From: Gemmiger formicilis
GTDB taxonomy: Bacteria; Bacillota; Clostridia; Oscillospirales; Ruminococcaceae
Assembly: GCF_018784445.1 (NCBI RefSeq)
Contig: NZ_WQOH01000014.1
Span: 62,001 to 126,000, forward strand
Direction of reading: 5' to 3'
DNA length: 64,000 nucleotides
The notes beneath the pieces were generated by a model, which saw only the letters and a list, made by a program, of their open reading frames with translations, was not told where the DNA came from and searched no databases. This document shows, piece after piece, positions 23,208 through 32,116 of the stretch. The translations under genes were made by a program, and so were the position numbers. Each line of letters starts with the position of its first letter. Position 1 is the first letter of the stretch.

Positions 23208-23243
23208 ACCCAATCTACATTATATATACAAGGAGATTTTACT

Positions 23244-23651
23244 ATGGATTGCATTGATCTTTTTAAGAAAGCCGCAGCTGCTTTGCAGACTGACGTCCGC
23301 TACCTGGAACTGGACGCCGCCCGCCGCGAGAATGACGCGGACGAGGAGCTGCAGAACATGATCGGCGAGTTCAACCTCGCCCGCCTGGACCTGAACAACG
23401 AGAGCGCCAAGCCCGAAACCGACGCTGCCCGTGTGGCCGAGCTGAACCAGCGTGTCAACGACCTGTACAGCCAGATCATGGCCAGTGAAGGCATGGTGCG
23501 CTACAACGCCGCCAAGGCCGAGTGCGAGGCCCTGGTCAGCCACATCGACGCCATCATTAACACCGCTATGAACGGCGGCGACCCCATGACCGTGCAGGCC
23601 CCCACCGGCGGCTGCACCGGCAGTTGCTCCACCTGCGGTGGGTGCCACTAA
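23244..23651 (+). CDS. YlbF/YmcA-family protein with cysteine-rich tail
   Basis: The 135-residue helical protein belongs to the YlbF/YmcA group, whose Bacillus members form the RicA-RicF-RicT complex that carries Fe-S clusters and aids RNase Y-dependent mRNA maturation. Helical segments cover residues 1-110 (e.g. RVAELNQRVNDLYSQIMAS). The tail GGCTGSCSTCGGCH holds four cysteines, a plausible cluster ligand set. In Bacillus ymcA also lies directly after the miaB gene and before mutS-mutL, matching the order here. AAGGAG precedes the ATG. Confidence 0.8.
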   Translation: MDCIDLFKKAAAALQTDVRYLELDAARRENDADEELQNMIGEFNLARLDLNNESAKPETDAARVAELNQRVNDLYSQIMASEGMVRYNAAKAECEALVSHIDAIINTAMNGGDPMTVQAPTGGCTGSCSTCGGCH

Positions 23652-23673
23652 AGATTGAGGCACGGTAGGGAAC

Positions 23674-23763
23674 TGTAGGGGCGAGCATTGCTCGCCCGTC
23701 ACTTCCCGCTGCCGCTCATAGCCCGGGCAAACGGCCCGCGGGCGGGCAATGCCCGCCCCTACA
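23674..23763. repeat. Intergenic inverted-repeat (REP/MITE-like) element
   Basis: TGTAGGGGCGAGCATTGCTC at the left is mirrored by GGGCAATGCCCGCCCCTACA at the right. Each half also contains its own small palindrome. Such TGTAGGGGCGGG elements are widespread in gut clostridial genomes. It fills the gap between ylbF/ymcA and mutS. Confidence 0.7.
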
Positions 23764-23801
23764 AAGCAACGTATCAACCAGACAAAACAGGAGTGTGAAA
23801 C

Positions 23802-26420
23802 ATGGCCGAACAAGCAGTATCGCCCATGATGCAGCAGTATTTTGAAATCAAAAAACAGCATCCCAACGAGATATTGTTCTACCGCGTCGGTGATTTTTAC
23901 GAGATGTTCTACGACGACGCGCTGACGGCCTCCCGCGAACTGGAACTGACGCTGACAGGCAAAAACTGCGGCAGGGAAGAACGCGCCCCCATGTGCGGCG
24001 TGCCGTTCCACTCCTACGAAACCTACATGGCACGCCTGGTGGCCAAAGGCTACAAGGTCGCCATCTGTGAGCAGATCGAGGACCCGGCCCTGGCCAAGGG
24101 CCTTGTCAAGCGTGATATCATCCGCGTTGTCACCCCCGGCACCGTCATCGAGAGCAGTATGCTCCGCGAGGACAAAAACAACTATCTGGCGAGCATTTTC
24201 TGCAAGCGCACCCGGGGCCGCTGGCGTGCAGGCGTCTGTTTTGCCGATATCTCCACCGGCGAAGCCTACGCTACCGAGCTGAACGCTGAAAAAATCGGCG
24301 GGGCCATCATCACCGAGCTGTGCCGCTACATGCCCAGCGAAATTCTGATTTGCCCGCCGATGCTCGACTTCAAAGACGTGACGACCTACATCAAGCAGCA
24401 CACGAACGCCCTTGTTGAACTGCGGGAAGATGCCTGCTTCAAGGACACCGTCATGGAATCCACGATGGCGGATCAGTTCGGCGCGAACTGGCGGGAGACG
24501 CTGGGCTATGAGAAAGACGCCCTCGTGCCTTACGCCGTGGCTGCCCTGCTCAACTATCTGCACGAGACGCAGAAGCACGGCGTCGAGCGCATTAAGACCG
24601 TGCAGAACTATGCCGACGCACAGTATATGCGCCTGTCGCCTGTGACCCGCGCCAATTTGGAACTGACCGAGACGATGCGCGGCCGCGAAAAGCGCGGCAC
24701 GCTGCTGTGGGTGCTGGACAAGACCGAGACTTCGATGGGCAAGCGCCTTCTGCGCTCCTGGATCGAGCAGCCGCTGGTGGATGCCGACGCCATCAACGCA
24801 CGGCTTACCGCCGTGCAGGCACTCTATTCCGCCAGCATCGCCCGCGCTGATTTGAAAGAAGCTCTCGGTCATGTGTTTGACATCGAACGCCTGACTACCC
24901 GCATTTTGTACGGCTCGGCCACCCCGCGCGAGGTCAAGGCACTGGGGGATACCTGCGCTATGCTGCCCCAGGTCAAGACCCAGGCCGCCGCCTGCGGCGC
25001 ACCGCTGCTGACCGATCTGTCCGAACAAATTGACCTGCTGGAAGATGTTTTGCAGAATATCCAGACTGCCCTTGTGGACGACCCACCCGCCAACATGAAG
25101 GACGGCGGTGCCATCCGCGCGGGCTACAACAGCGAGGTCGACGAGCTGCGGGACATCATGCACGGCGGCAAGGGGTATCTCTCAAACCTTGAAGCCCGCT
25201 ACCGCGAGGAAACCGGCATCCCGAAGCTGAAAATCGGCTTCAACAAGGTGTTTGGCTATTACATCGAGGTCAGCCGCTCTTACACGGACTCCGTACCTGA
25301 TACTTTTACCCGCAAGCAGACGCTGACGACGGGTGAACGCTACATCACGCCCGAACTGAAAGAGCTGGAAAATAAGATCCTCGGCGCGAATGAGCGGCTG
25401 CTCGTCCTCGAACATCAGCTGTTCGCTGACTTGCTCTCGTCGATTTCTGCCGAGATCGTCCGCATCCAGCGCACGGCGTCCGCCGTGGCGCAGCTGGATG
25501 TGCTGGCAGGCTTTGCCGAGGCCGCACTCCAGAACAACTACGTCATGCCCACCGTCGATGAGAGCGGCATCATGGAGATTAAAGAGGGCCGCCACCCGGT
25601 CATTGAGCAGATGCTCAAAGGCAGCCTGTTCGTGCCGAACGACACGCTCTTGGATGAGGACGAGAACCGAATGCTGCTCATCACCGGCCCGAACATGGCC
25701 GGTAAATCTACTTATATGCGCCAGAATGCGCTGATTGCCCTGATGGCGCAAATCGGCAGCTTTGTACCCGCTGCCAGCGCCCACATCGGCGTAGTGGATG
25801 CGATTTTTACCCGCGTCGGCGCGTCGGACGATTTAGCTGCCGGGCAGTCGACCTTCATGGTCGAAATGACCGAGGTAGCGGAGATCCTCAAAAATGCGAC
25901 GAAGGACAGCCTGGTCATTCTCGATGAGATCGGCCGCGGCACTTCGACGTTTGACGGCATGAGTATTGCCCGCAGCGTGGTAGAATTTATCTGTGAGAAC
26001 ATCGGCTGCAAGACGCTGTTCGCCACCCATTACCACGAGCTGACCAGTATGGAACAGGATATCCACGGCGTCAAAAACTACAACATCGCCGTCAAAAAGC
26101 GCGGTGAGGATATCACGTTTTTGCGCCGCATCGTTGCAGGCCCGGCGGATGACAGCTACGGCATCGAGGTCGCCAAACTCGCGGGCCTGCCAGGCAGCGT
26201 GACCAAACGCGCCCACGCCGTGCTGCGCCAGCTTGAGGCCAACGCCCCAGGCCGCAACAGCACGATGCAGCTTGACTTTGACACCGTCGAAGCCTACAAC
26301 AACCCCAGCGTCCCCAGCGAGGTGGTGGAAAAGCTGCACACCGTCGATATCGAGACGCTGACCCCGCTGGAAGCGCTGAACTTTTTGTACGAACTGAAAA
26401 ATACCTTGGACAAAGACTAA
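23802..26420 (+). CDS. mutS: DNA mismatch repair protein MutS
   Basis: The 872-residue protein has normal MutS length. It recognises mismatches as a dimer and recruits MutL. The mismatch-contact motif FYE is at residues 32-34 (RVGDFYEMFYDDA). The ATPase domain holds Walker A GPNMAGKST near residue 630, Walker B VILDEIGRGTSTFDG and the ATHYHELT switch. Clamp and lever domains lie between. GGAG precedes the ATG. mutL follows after 15 bases. Confidence 0.97.
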   Translation: MAEQAVSPMMQQYFEIKKQHPNEILFYRVGDFYEMFYDDALTASRELELTLTGKNCGREERAPMCGVPFHSYETYMARLVAKGYKVAICEQIEDPALAKGLVKRDIIRVVTPGTVIESSMLREDKNNYLASIFCKRTRGRWRAGVCFADISTGEAYATELNAEKIGGAIITELCRYMPSEILICPPMLDFKDVTTYIKQHTNALVELREDACFKDTVMESTMADQFGANWRETLGYEKDALVPYAVAALLNYLHETQKHGVERIKTVQNYADAQYMRLSPVTRANLELTETMRGREKRGTLLWVLDKTETSMGKRLLRSWIEQPLVDADAINARLTAVQALYSASIARADLKEALGHVFDIERLTTRILYGSATPREVKALGDTCAMLPQVKTQAAACGAPLLTDLSEQIDLLEDVLQNIQTALVDDPPANMKDGGAIRAGYNSEVDELRDIMHGGKGYLSNLEARYREETGIPKLKIGFNKVFGYYIEVSRSYTDSVPDTFTRKQTLTTGERYITPELKELENKILGANERLLVLEHQLFADLLSSISAEIVRIQRTASAVAQLDVLAGFAEAALQNNYVMPTVDESGIMEIKEGRHPVIEQMLKGSLFVPNDTLLDEDENRMLLITGPNMAGKSTYMRQNALIALMAQIGSFVPAASAHIGVVDAIFTRVGASDDLAAGQSTFMVEMTEVAEILKNATKDSLVILDEIGRGTSTFDGMSIARSVVEFICENIGCKTLFATHYHELTSMEQDIHGVKNYNIAVKKRGEDITFLRRIVAGPADDSYGIEVAKLAGLPGSVTKRAHAVLRQLEANAPGRNSTMQLDFDTVEAYNNPSVPSEVVEKLHTVDIETLTPLEALNFLYELKNTLDKD

Positions 26421-26435
26421 AGGCAGGTGAGACCC

Positions 26436-28514
26436 ATGGCGGAAATTCGTGTGCTGGACAAGCATACCGCTGAATTGATCGCGGCAGGCGAGGTCGTAGA
26501 GCGGCCGGCCTCCGTGGCAAAGGAACTTTTGGAAAATGCTATCGACGCGGGTGCAACGCAGATCACGCTGTCTGCAACGCGCGGCGGCATCCAGCAGCTG
26601 CAAATCGTGGACAATGGCTCGGGTATCGAGGCGGAATATATCGATAAGGCGTTTATCCGCCATGCTACCAGCAAGATTGCTACGGCGGACGACCTCGGGC
26701 ACATCCACACCCTGGGCTTCCGCGGCGAGGCGCTGGCGTCGATTGCCAGCGTTGCCAAGGTCGAGGTGCTGACCAAGACTGAAGCCGACGAGTATGCCTG
26801 CTGCTACCGCATCGAGGGCGGCGAGCCCCAGGGCATGGAGCCGGGCGCTCGCCCGGTGGGCACGACCATCACGGTCAACGACCTGTTTTACAACACCCCC
26901 GCCCGTATGAAGTTCTTGAAAAAGGACGCCAGCGAAGGCACCTTCGTGGCCGAGACGGTGCTGCACGCAGCGCTGTCCCACCCGGAGATCAGCTTCCGCT
27001 TTCTGCGCGACGGCAAGCAGCAGTATGTCACCCCCGGCGACGGCGACCTGCGCAGTGCTGTCTACGCGGTCTTAGGCCGCGAGTTTGCCCGCGACCTGCT
27101 GCCGGTGGACGGCGGCAGCGAGCTGTACCACGTCACCGGCCTGGTCACGCCGCCGCGTGCCTGCCGTGCCAGCCGCGGGGCGCAGCATTTCTTTGTGAAT
27201 GGCCGCTATGTCAAAAACCGAACAATGATGGCAGCGCTGGAAAATGCCTACAAGGGTACGATGATGCAGGGCAAGTTCCCGGGCGCAGTGCTCATGTTGG
27301 AACTGCCGCCGGACATGGTGGATGTCAACGTCCACCCGGCCAAGACAGAGATACGTTTTGCGCGGGAGAGCGATGTGTTTGACGCCGTTTACCGCGCAGT
27401 GCGTGCCGCACTGGCAACGCCGGGCAGCGGGGAATGCCGCTTTGAGATGGGCCACACCGCCCCTAAAGTTGGGCAGACCGAAATGAAGCCTGCCGAGCCC
27501 CCGAAGCCCGCGGCCAAGCCCGCCGTGACGATGCCCAAAAAGGGCGGTTTTACGACGCTTTCCTCCGTCGAGTGCCGCGCACTGAACGGCCTGACGGCCC
27601 CGGTGCCCGCAAGGCCGCTGCCCGGTGTATTGGAAGCACAATCCCCGAAGCCCGCCTACAATGCAGGCTCCGCGCCGAAGCCGCTGACGCCCGCCGCTGT
27701 GACCCCGGTCACGCCCATGGAGCCGGTGACGCTGCCGACGCCCCAGCCGATGCCGCCGGTGAACACCGACGACGCTGTGCTGGACATCCTGCCCGACGAG
27801 CCGGACGAGAGCGCTGCCGCTGCGCCCGCACAGCCCGAACCGGAAAACGATTACGTCCAGAACGACCCCCACGCACTGAGCGCCCTGCCTGATATGGTCA
27901 ACACCCGACCCGAGCAGACGACGCTGACCCCGCCGCCCGCAAGCGAACCGCTGCGCCTGGTGGGCGAGGTGTTCAAGACCTACATTATTACCGAGCGCGG
28001 CGGTGAGCTGTGCCTCATCGACAAGCACGCCGCCCACGAACGCATTTTGTTTGAGCAGCTGGCGAAGGATTACGGCAACGTGCCGTCCCAGATGCTGCTG
28101 GTGCCGGTGCAGGTCAATCTGACCGCCGCCGAAAAGCAGGCGGTTTTGCAGAATATCGACCTGTTGACCGACGCGGGCATCGAGGCGGAGGATTTCGGCG
28201 GTTCCACCGTCGTTGTCCGCGCTGTGCCCGCCGATGTGCCGGTGGACGATGTGGAGGATATGATCGTGGAAGTCGCGGCGAAGCTGATCGACGGCGGCCG
28301 CGACGCTTTGCGGGAAAAGACCGAGTGGGTGTTGCATTCCATCGCCTGCCGCGCCGCCATCAAGGCGGGCGACCACACGAACGCTGCCGAAATGCTGGCG
28401 CTGGCCCAGCACATCATGGATGGCACGGTTCCGCCGTTCTGCCCCCATGGGCGGCCCTGCGTGCTGAAAATCACCCGGAAGGAGCTGGAAAAGCAGTTTG
28501 GCCGACTTGTCTAA
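26436..28514 (+). CDS. mutL: DNA mismatch repair protein MutL
   Basis: A 692-residue GHKL ATPase. The N-terminal motifs are ELIAAGEVVERPASVAKELLENAIDAGA, DNGSGI and the TLGFRGEALASI lid. A Pro/Ala-rich linker of about 170 residues follows, then the dimerisation and endonuclease domain. That domain has DKHAAHERILFE (the DQHAx2Ex4E metal motif with Lys for Gln) and CPHGRP near the end, indicating an endonuclease-type MutL as in organisms without MutH. The ATG at 26436 is favoured over an upstream GTG by homology of the N-terminus. miaA overlaps its end. Confidence 0.95.
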   Translation: MAEIRVLDKHTAELIAAGEVVERPASVAKELLENAIDAGATQITLSATRGGIQQLQIVDNGSGIEAEYIDKAFIRHATSKIATADDLGHIHTLGFRGEALASIASVAKVEVLTKTEADEYACCYRIEGGEPQGMEPGARPVGTTITVNDLFYNTPARMKFLKKDASEGTFVAETVLHAALSHPEISFRFLRDGKQQYVTPGDGDLRSAVYAVLGREFARDLLPVDGGSELYHVTGLVTPPRACRASRGAQHFFVNGRYVKNRTMMAALENAYKGTMMQGKFPGAVLMLELPPDMVDVNVHPAKTEIRFARESDVFDAVYRAVRAALATPGSGECRFEMGHTAPKVGQTEMKPAEPPKPAAKPAVTMPKKGGFTTLSSVECRALNGLTAPVPARPLPGVLEAQSPKPAYNAGSAPKPLTPAAVTPVTPMEPVTLPTPQPMPPVNTDDAVLDILPDEPDESAAAAPAQPEPENDYVQNDPHALSALPDMVNTRPEQTTLTPPPASEPLRLVGEVFKTYIITERGGELCLIDKHAAHERILFEQLAKDYGNVPSQMLLVPVQVNLTAAEKQAVLQNIDLLTDAGIEAEDFGGSTVVVRAVPADVPVDDVEDMIVEVAAKLIDGGRDALREKTEWVLHSIACRAAIKAGDHTNAAEMLALAQHIMDGTVPPFCPHGRPCVLKITRKELEKQFGRLV

Positions 28515-29439
28515 ACCCCGCGTTGTCGCGGTCGGCGGCCCCACGGCCAGCGGCAAGACCACGCTTTCCGTCGCGCTGGCAAAGGCGTTCGACGGTGAGA
28601 TCATCAACGCGGACTCTATGCAGATTTATAAAAATCTTGACGTAGGAACGGCAAAACCGAGCGCGGAAGAGCAGCAGGGGATACCACACTACCTGCTGGA
28701 CTTTTTAGAGCCGGAAATGCCGTACAGCGTGGCAGATTTCACCGCCGCCGCCGATCCGTTGATTCGGAAACTCACGGCACGCGGCAAGCTGCCCGTCGTT
28801 GTAGGGGGCACAGGACTCTATATCACCAGCCTTTTGAACGGCATGAACTTTGCCCCGGAAAAAATCGACCCGGCTATCCGCGCCCGCCTGCAAGCCCGGG
28901 CCGACGCCGAGGGCGGCGCAGCGCTGTACGCCCAACTGCAAAGCATTGATCCCGATTACGCCGCGCAGGTCCACCCAAACAACCTACCCCGCGTCATCCG
29001 TGCGCTGGAATTGTACGAAGCCACAGGCCGCAAAATGAGTGTGGAGCGCATCAGCGCCCGGGCTACTGAGCCACCGTACCGTTCGCTCTGCCTTTGCCTG
29101 ACCTGCCGCGACCGCGCGGCGCTCTATGACCGCATCGGCCGCAGGGTGGACTTGATGGTGAAAAACGGCGTGTTGGACGAGGCAAAACAGGTCTATGACC
29201 ATCGCGAGAGCTACCGCACGGCGGCCCAGGCCATCGGCTACAAGGAGCTTTTTCCGTATTTTGAAGGCACGGCGCCCTTGGAGGAATGCACCGAAAAACT
29301 CAAGCAGGCCACCCGCAACTACGCCAAGCGGCAGCTGACCTGGTTCCGCCGCCAGAACGACGCGGTCTGGCTTTATATTGATGAAGAAAACGTCATCGAC
29401 CGCGCCTGTTCGCTGGTGCGTGAATTTTTGCAAAACTGA
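28498..29439 (+). CDS. miaA: tRNA dimethylallyltransferase MiaA
   Basis: MiaA transfers a dimethylallyl group to A37 of UNN-decoding tRNAs, the step before MiaB. The 313-residue enzyme shows the P-loop GGPTASGKTTLS near residue 14, the catalytic Asp region INADSMQIYKNLDVGTAKP, and the tRNA-contact segment QAIGYKELFPY plus QLTWFRRQ. The TTG start lies 17 bases inside mutL, so the two are translationally coupled. Confidence 0.95.
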   Translation: MADLSKPRVVAVGGPTASGKTTLSVALAKAFDGEIINADSMQIYKNLDVGTAKPSAEEQQGIPHYLLDFLEPEMPYSVADFTAAADPLIRKLTARGKLPVVVGGTGLYITSLLNGMNFAPEKIDPAIRARLQARADAEGGAALYAQLQSIDPDYAAQVHPNNLPRVIRALELYEATGRKMSVERISARATEPPYRSLCLCLTCRDRAALYDRIGRRVDLMVKNGVLDEAKQVYDHRESYRTAAQAIGYKELFPYFEGTAPLEECTEKLKQATRNYAKRQLTWFRRQNDAVWLYIDEENVIDRACSLVREFLQN

Positions 29440-29457
29440 CAGAAAGGGGAGTGCGCA

Positions 29458-30687
29458 GTGGAAAAACAGCCGAACCGCACAGCGGCAAAGAAAATTTTTC
29501 ATGTGGTCGGGTTGCTGGCACTGGCACTGGTTTCTGTCTACATTATTGTACAGTGTTTCGTTATTTTTCGCCGCTCCTACAAAACAGAGACTGCCATCAA
29601 GTACACGTTGGCCGAGAGCATTACCCTCGACGGCGTTGTGGCGTTTGACTCGGTGGATGTGGCAGGCAGCGGCGACCTTGGCTACCTTGTCCAGGACGGT
29701 GAGCGCGTCACAAACGGAACCACCGTGGCCGAAGTGTACACCGATGATTCCCAGGGATTGCAGCGCGAGCGGCTTGACCGGCTCGAGCGCACCATCACGC
29801 TGCTGACAAAGTCCCAGAACTCCACCGGCAGTGATCTGTCGGTGCTGACGAACCAGACAAAACAGGCGCTGTACAACCTGCTGGATAAGATCAACACGGC
29901 TCAGTACAGCGGCATTACCGACGCCGAGGATACCTTCCTGCTGGCGCAGAACCGTCTGCAGGTCAGCACCGGCCAGACGGCGGGCTTTGCAGATACCATC
30001 GCGGCTTTGCAGGTTGAATATGACAGCATCAAGGCGCAGCTCGACGCTTTGCAGACTATCACGGCCACGACGAACGGCTACTTCAGCAGCACAGCGGCGT
30101 CGCCCGCCATCGCGGCGGATCGCCAGGCACTGGACGACGCTGACCCGGCCACTCTGCAAAAGATGCTGGCGGACGGCTTCCCGGCGGCCGCCACCGACCG
30201 CGCCGGGCAGATCACCACCGGCTTTTCCTGGAAATTTTATGCCGTCTGCGACCTGGATACCGCCGCGCGGTTCGACAATATTTCCAGCGTCAAAATCAGC
30301 GTGCCCGGCAAGCAGAACACCCCGCTTTCTGCCACGGTGGAAGAGGTGGCACCGGACAAAGACAACGGCATCGCCAAAATCGTGCTGCAATGCCAGACCA
30401 TCAACGCCGAGGTGCTGAGCTTTGGTCAGGAGACCGCGCAGATCGACCTGAAAACCTACGAGGGCATCCGCATCGACAAAGAGGCCCTGCACATCGTGGA
30501 CGGCCAGCGCGGCGTCTATGTCAAGTACGGCAACCTGCAAAGATTTTTGAAAATCACGACGCTGTATGAGAACGACAGCTACATCCTCATCCCGGAAAAC
30601 GGCAAGATCGGCACCGACAACGAAGTGCGGCTCTACGATGAGATCATCGTGCAGGGTACAAATTTGCAGGACGGCAAACTATTATAA
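29458..30687 (+). CDS. HlyD-like membrane-anchored adaptor protein
   Basis: A 409-residue protein with one N-terminal membrane helix (FHVVGLLALALVSVYIIVQCFVIF) and a large extracytoplasmic part. It starts with a barrel-sandwich phrase (GVVAFDSVDVAGSGDLGYLVQDGERVTNGTTVAEVY) typical of HlyD/RND adaptor proteins and has a helical hairpin in the middle. HlyD-like genes are found next to sepF in clostridia, suggesting a role in envelope or division, but no partner transporter is encoded nearby. GTG start with AGGGGAG upstream. Confidence 0.7.
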   Translation: MEKQPNRTAAKKIFHVVGLLALALVSVYIIVQCFVIFRRSYKTETAIKYTLAESITLDGVVAFDSVDVAGSGDLGYLVQDGERVTNGTTVAEVYTDDSQGLQRERLDRLERTITLLTKSQNSTGSDLSVLTNQTKQALYNLLDKINTAQYSGITDAEDTFLLAQNRLQVSTGQTAGFADTIAALQVEYDSIKAQLDALQTITATTNGYFSSTAASPAIAADRQALDDADPATLQKMLADGFPAAATDRAGQITTGFSWKFYAVCDLDTAARFDNISSVKISVPGKQNTPLSATVEEVAPDKDNGIAKIVLQCQTINAEVLSFGQETAQIDLKTYEGIRIDKEALHIVDGQRGVYVKYGNLQRFLKITTLYENDSYILIPENGKIGTDNEVRLYDEIIVQGTNLQDGKLL

Positions 30688-30707
30688 CGGAAATACGGCC
30701 TTTTGTA

Positions 30708-30736
30708 TTGACAAGACAGCCTAAAAAGAAGATAAT
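30708..30736 (+). promoter_or_regulatory. Promoter of the sepF-ylmH-divIVA unit
   Basis: A perfect TTGACA (30708-30713), 17 bases, then GATAAT (30731-30736). A GCGCTG/CAGCGC hairpin (30762-30780) lies in the leader before the sepF binding site. Confidence 0.8.
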
Positions 30737-30808
30737 ATTTAATGTATATCGCTGTAATAGCGCGCTGACGTGAACAGCGCATACTTATCTCAAAGGAGTT
30801 TTACGACC

Positions 30809-31255
30809 ATGTCCATGTTTGACAGTTTGAAAAGCAAGCTCGGTATCGACCCCGACGCTGATTCTTATGTAGATGATACCGAAGATGATGTTTTCCCCGG
30901 CGGCCAAGGCGGTGCGCAGGAATATACCCAGCAGGAGGTCAAACAGCACAGTAATAAGGTCGTGAACATCAACGCCACGACCCAGCTGCAAGTTGTGCTG
31001 GTCAAGCCCGAACGGTTTGAGGATGCCTCCACTATCGCCGATCAGCTCAACGCCAAGCGTACCGTTGTGCTGAACCTGGAATCCACCGGCAAGGAAGTTT
31101 CCCGCCGCCTGATCGATTTCCTGTCCGGTGTGGCTTACGCCAACAACGGCCAGATCAAGCGCGTTGCCACCAGCACCTTCATTATCACGCCGTACAACGT
31201 TGATATCATGGGGGATCTGATCGACGAGCTGGAGAACAATGGCGTATTTTTCTGA
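30809..31255 (+). CDS. sepF: Cell division protein SepF
   Basis: SepF bundles FtsZ filaments and tethers them to the membrane. The 148-residue protein has an N-terminal helix (MFDSLKSKLG), an acidic low-complexity linker, and the conserved SepF core from VVNINATTQLQVVLVKPERFEDA to FIITPYNVDIMG. The ATG at 30809 follows AAAGGAG by ten bases. ylmH overlaps its end by 17 bases. Confidence 0.93.
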   Translation: MSMFDSLKSKLGIDPDADSYVDDTEDDVFPGGQGGAQEYTQQEVKQHSNKVVNINATTQLQVVLVKPERFEDASTIADQLNAKRTVVLNLESTGKEVSRRLIDFLSGVAYANNGQIKRVATSTFIITPYNVDIMGDLIDELENNGVFF

Positions 31256-32048
31256 TACCCAGGACACGCCTGCCAAGCGCGGCTTTGTGCCGCCGCAGAA
31301 CGACGACGAACGCCGCCTGATGCGCCGTGTGGAGGAACTGTGCCGCGTGGCCCAAAGCCGCGGCATCCCGCGGTATACAGGCTTTCTCTCCGACCGGGAG
31401 CAGAGCCTAGCGCAGGCTGCCTGCAACAAGGCGGGCTGTGACTGTATCCGCTTTTGGGGCGGGTTTGAAGGTGCCGAGCGCAAGGTGCTCTGCATTGAGC
31501 CGCCCGACGCCTGGCAGGAGGAACCGCTGGCCTACCTGCAATTTGCCGCCTACGGAGATAAAGTACCGACCCACCGTGATTATCTTGGCTCTATCTTAGG
31601 GCTGGGACTGGAGCGCACCTGTGTGGGAGATCTTTTGGCAGACCCCGAACGGGGCGACATGTTTTACGCCGTCGTCCTGGCGGACAAGCAGGCGTTCATC
31701 AACGCCGAACTGACCAGCGCCGGGCACTGCACCGTGCACACCGAATGCGTTGACGCGCTGCCCGCCCATCTGCTGCGAAGCGGGGAACGCGCCTTGCAGG
31801 AGGCTACCGTGCCGTCCCTGCGTGCGGATGCTGTGCTGGCCGTGATGATGCATACCTCCCGCACCCGCGCGGCAGAATATATAGCTGCGGGCCGTGTGGA
31901 GATCAACCACCTGCCGCTGAAAGCTGCCCACGAGACCGCCTACGCCGAGGATATCTTCACGGTGCGGGGCGTGGGGCGCTTCAAGCTGGCGGCCATCGGC
32001 GGAAAAAGCCGCAAAGACCGCCTGTTCATATCCTTTTACCAATACTGA
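31239..32048 (+). CDS. ylmH: YlmH-type S4-domain RNA-binding protein
   Basis: The 269-residue protein has the YlmH layout: an N-terminal alpha-beta domain (YTGFLSDREQSLAQAA, IRFWGGFEGAERKVLCI), a middle segment with the LGSILGLGLERTCVGDLL signature, and a C-terminal S4 RNA-binding domain (TRAAEYIAAGRVEINHLPL). YlmH proteins bind stalled large ribosomal subunits in ribosome-associated quality control. It overlaps sepF, as in the usual division cluster. Confidence 0.9.
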   Translation: MAYFSDTQDTPAKRGFVPPQNDDERRLMRRVEELCRVAQSRGIPRYTGFLSDREQSLAQAACNKAGCDCIRFWGGFEGAERKVLCIEPPDAWQEEPLAYLQFAAYGDKVPTHRDYLGSILGLGLERTCVGDLLADPERGDMFYAVVLADKQAFINAELTSAGHCTVHTECVDALPAHLLRSGERALQEATVPSLRADAVLAVMMHTSRTRAAEYIAAGRVEINHLPLKAAHETAYAEDIFTVRGVGRFKLAAIGGKSRKDRLFISFYQY

Positions 32049-32116
32049 GCGCATGATCTGCCCGCCGTCTGCGGGCCGGGAATAACAGGGCACCGTCCCT
32101 GCATAGGAGGAAAGTC

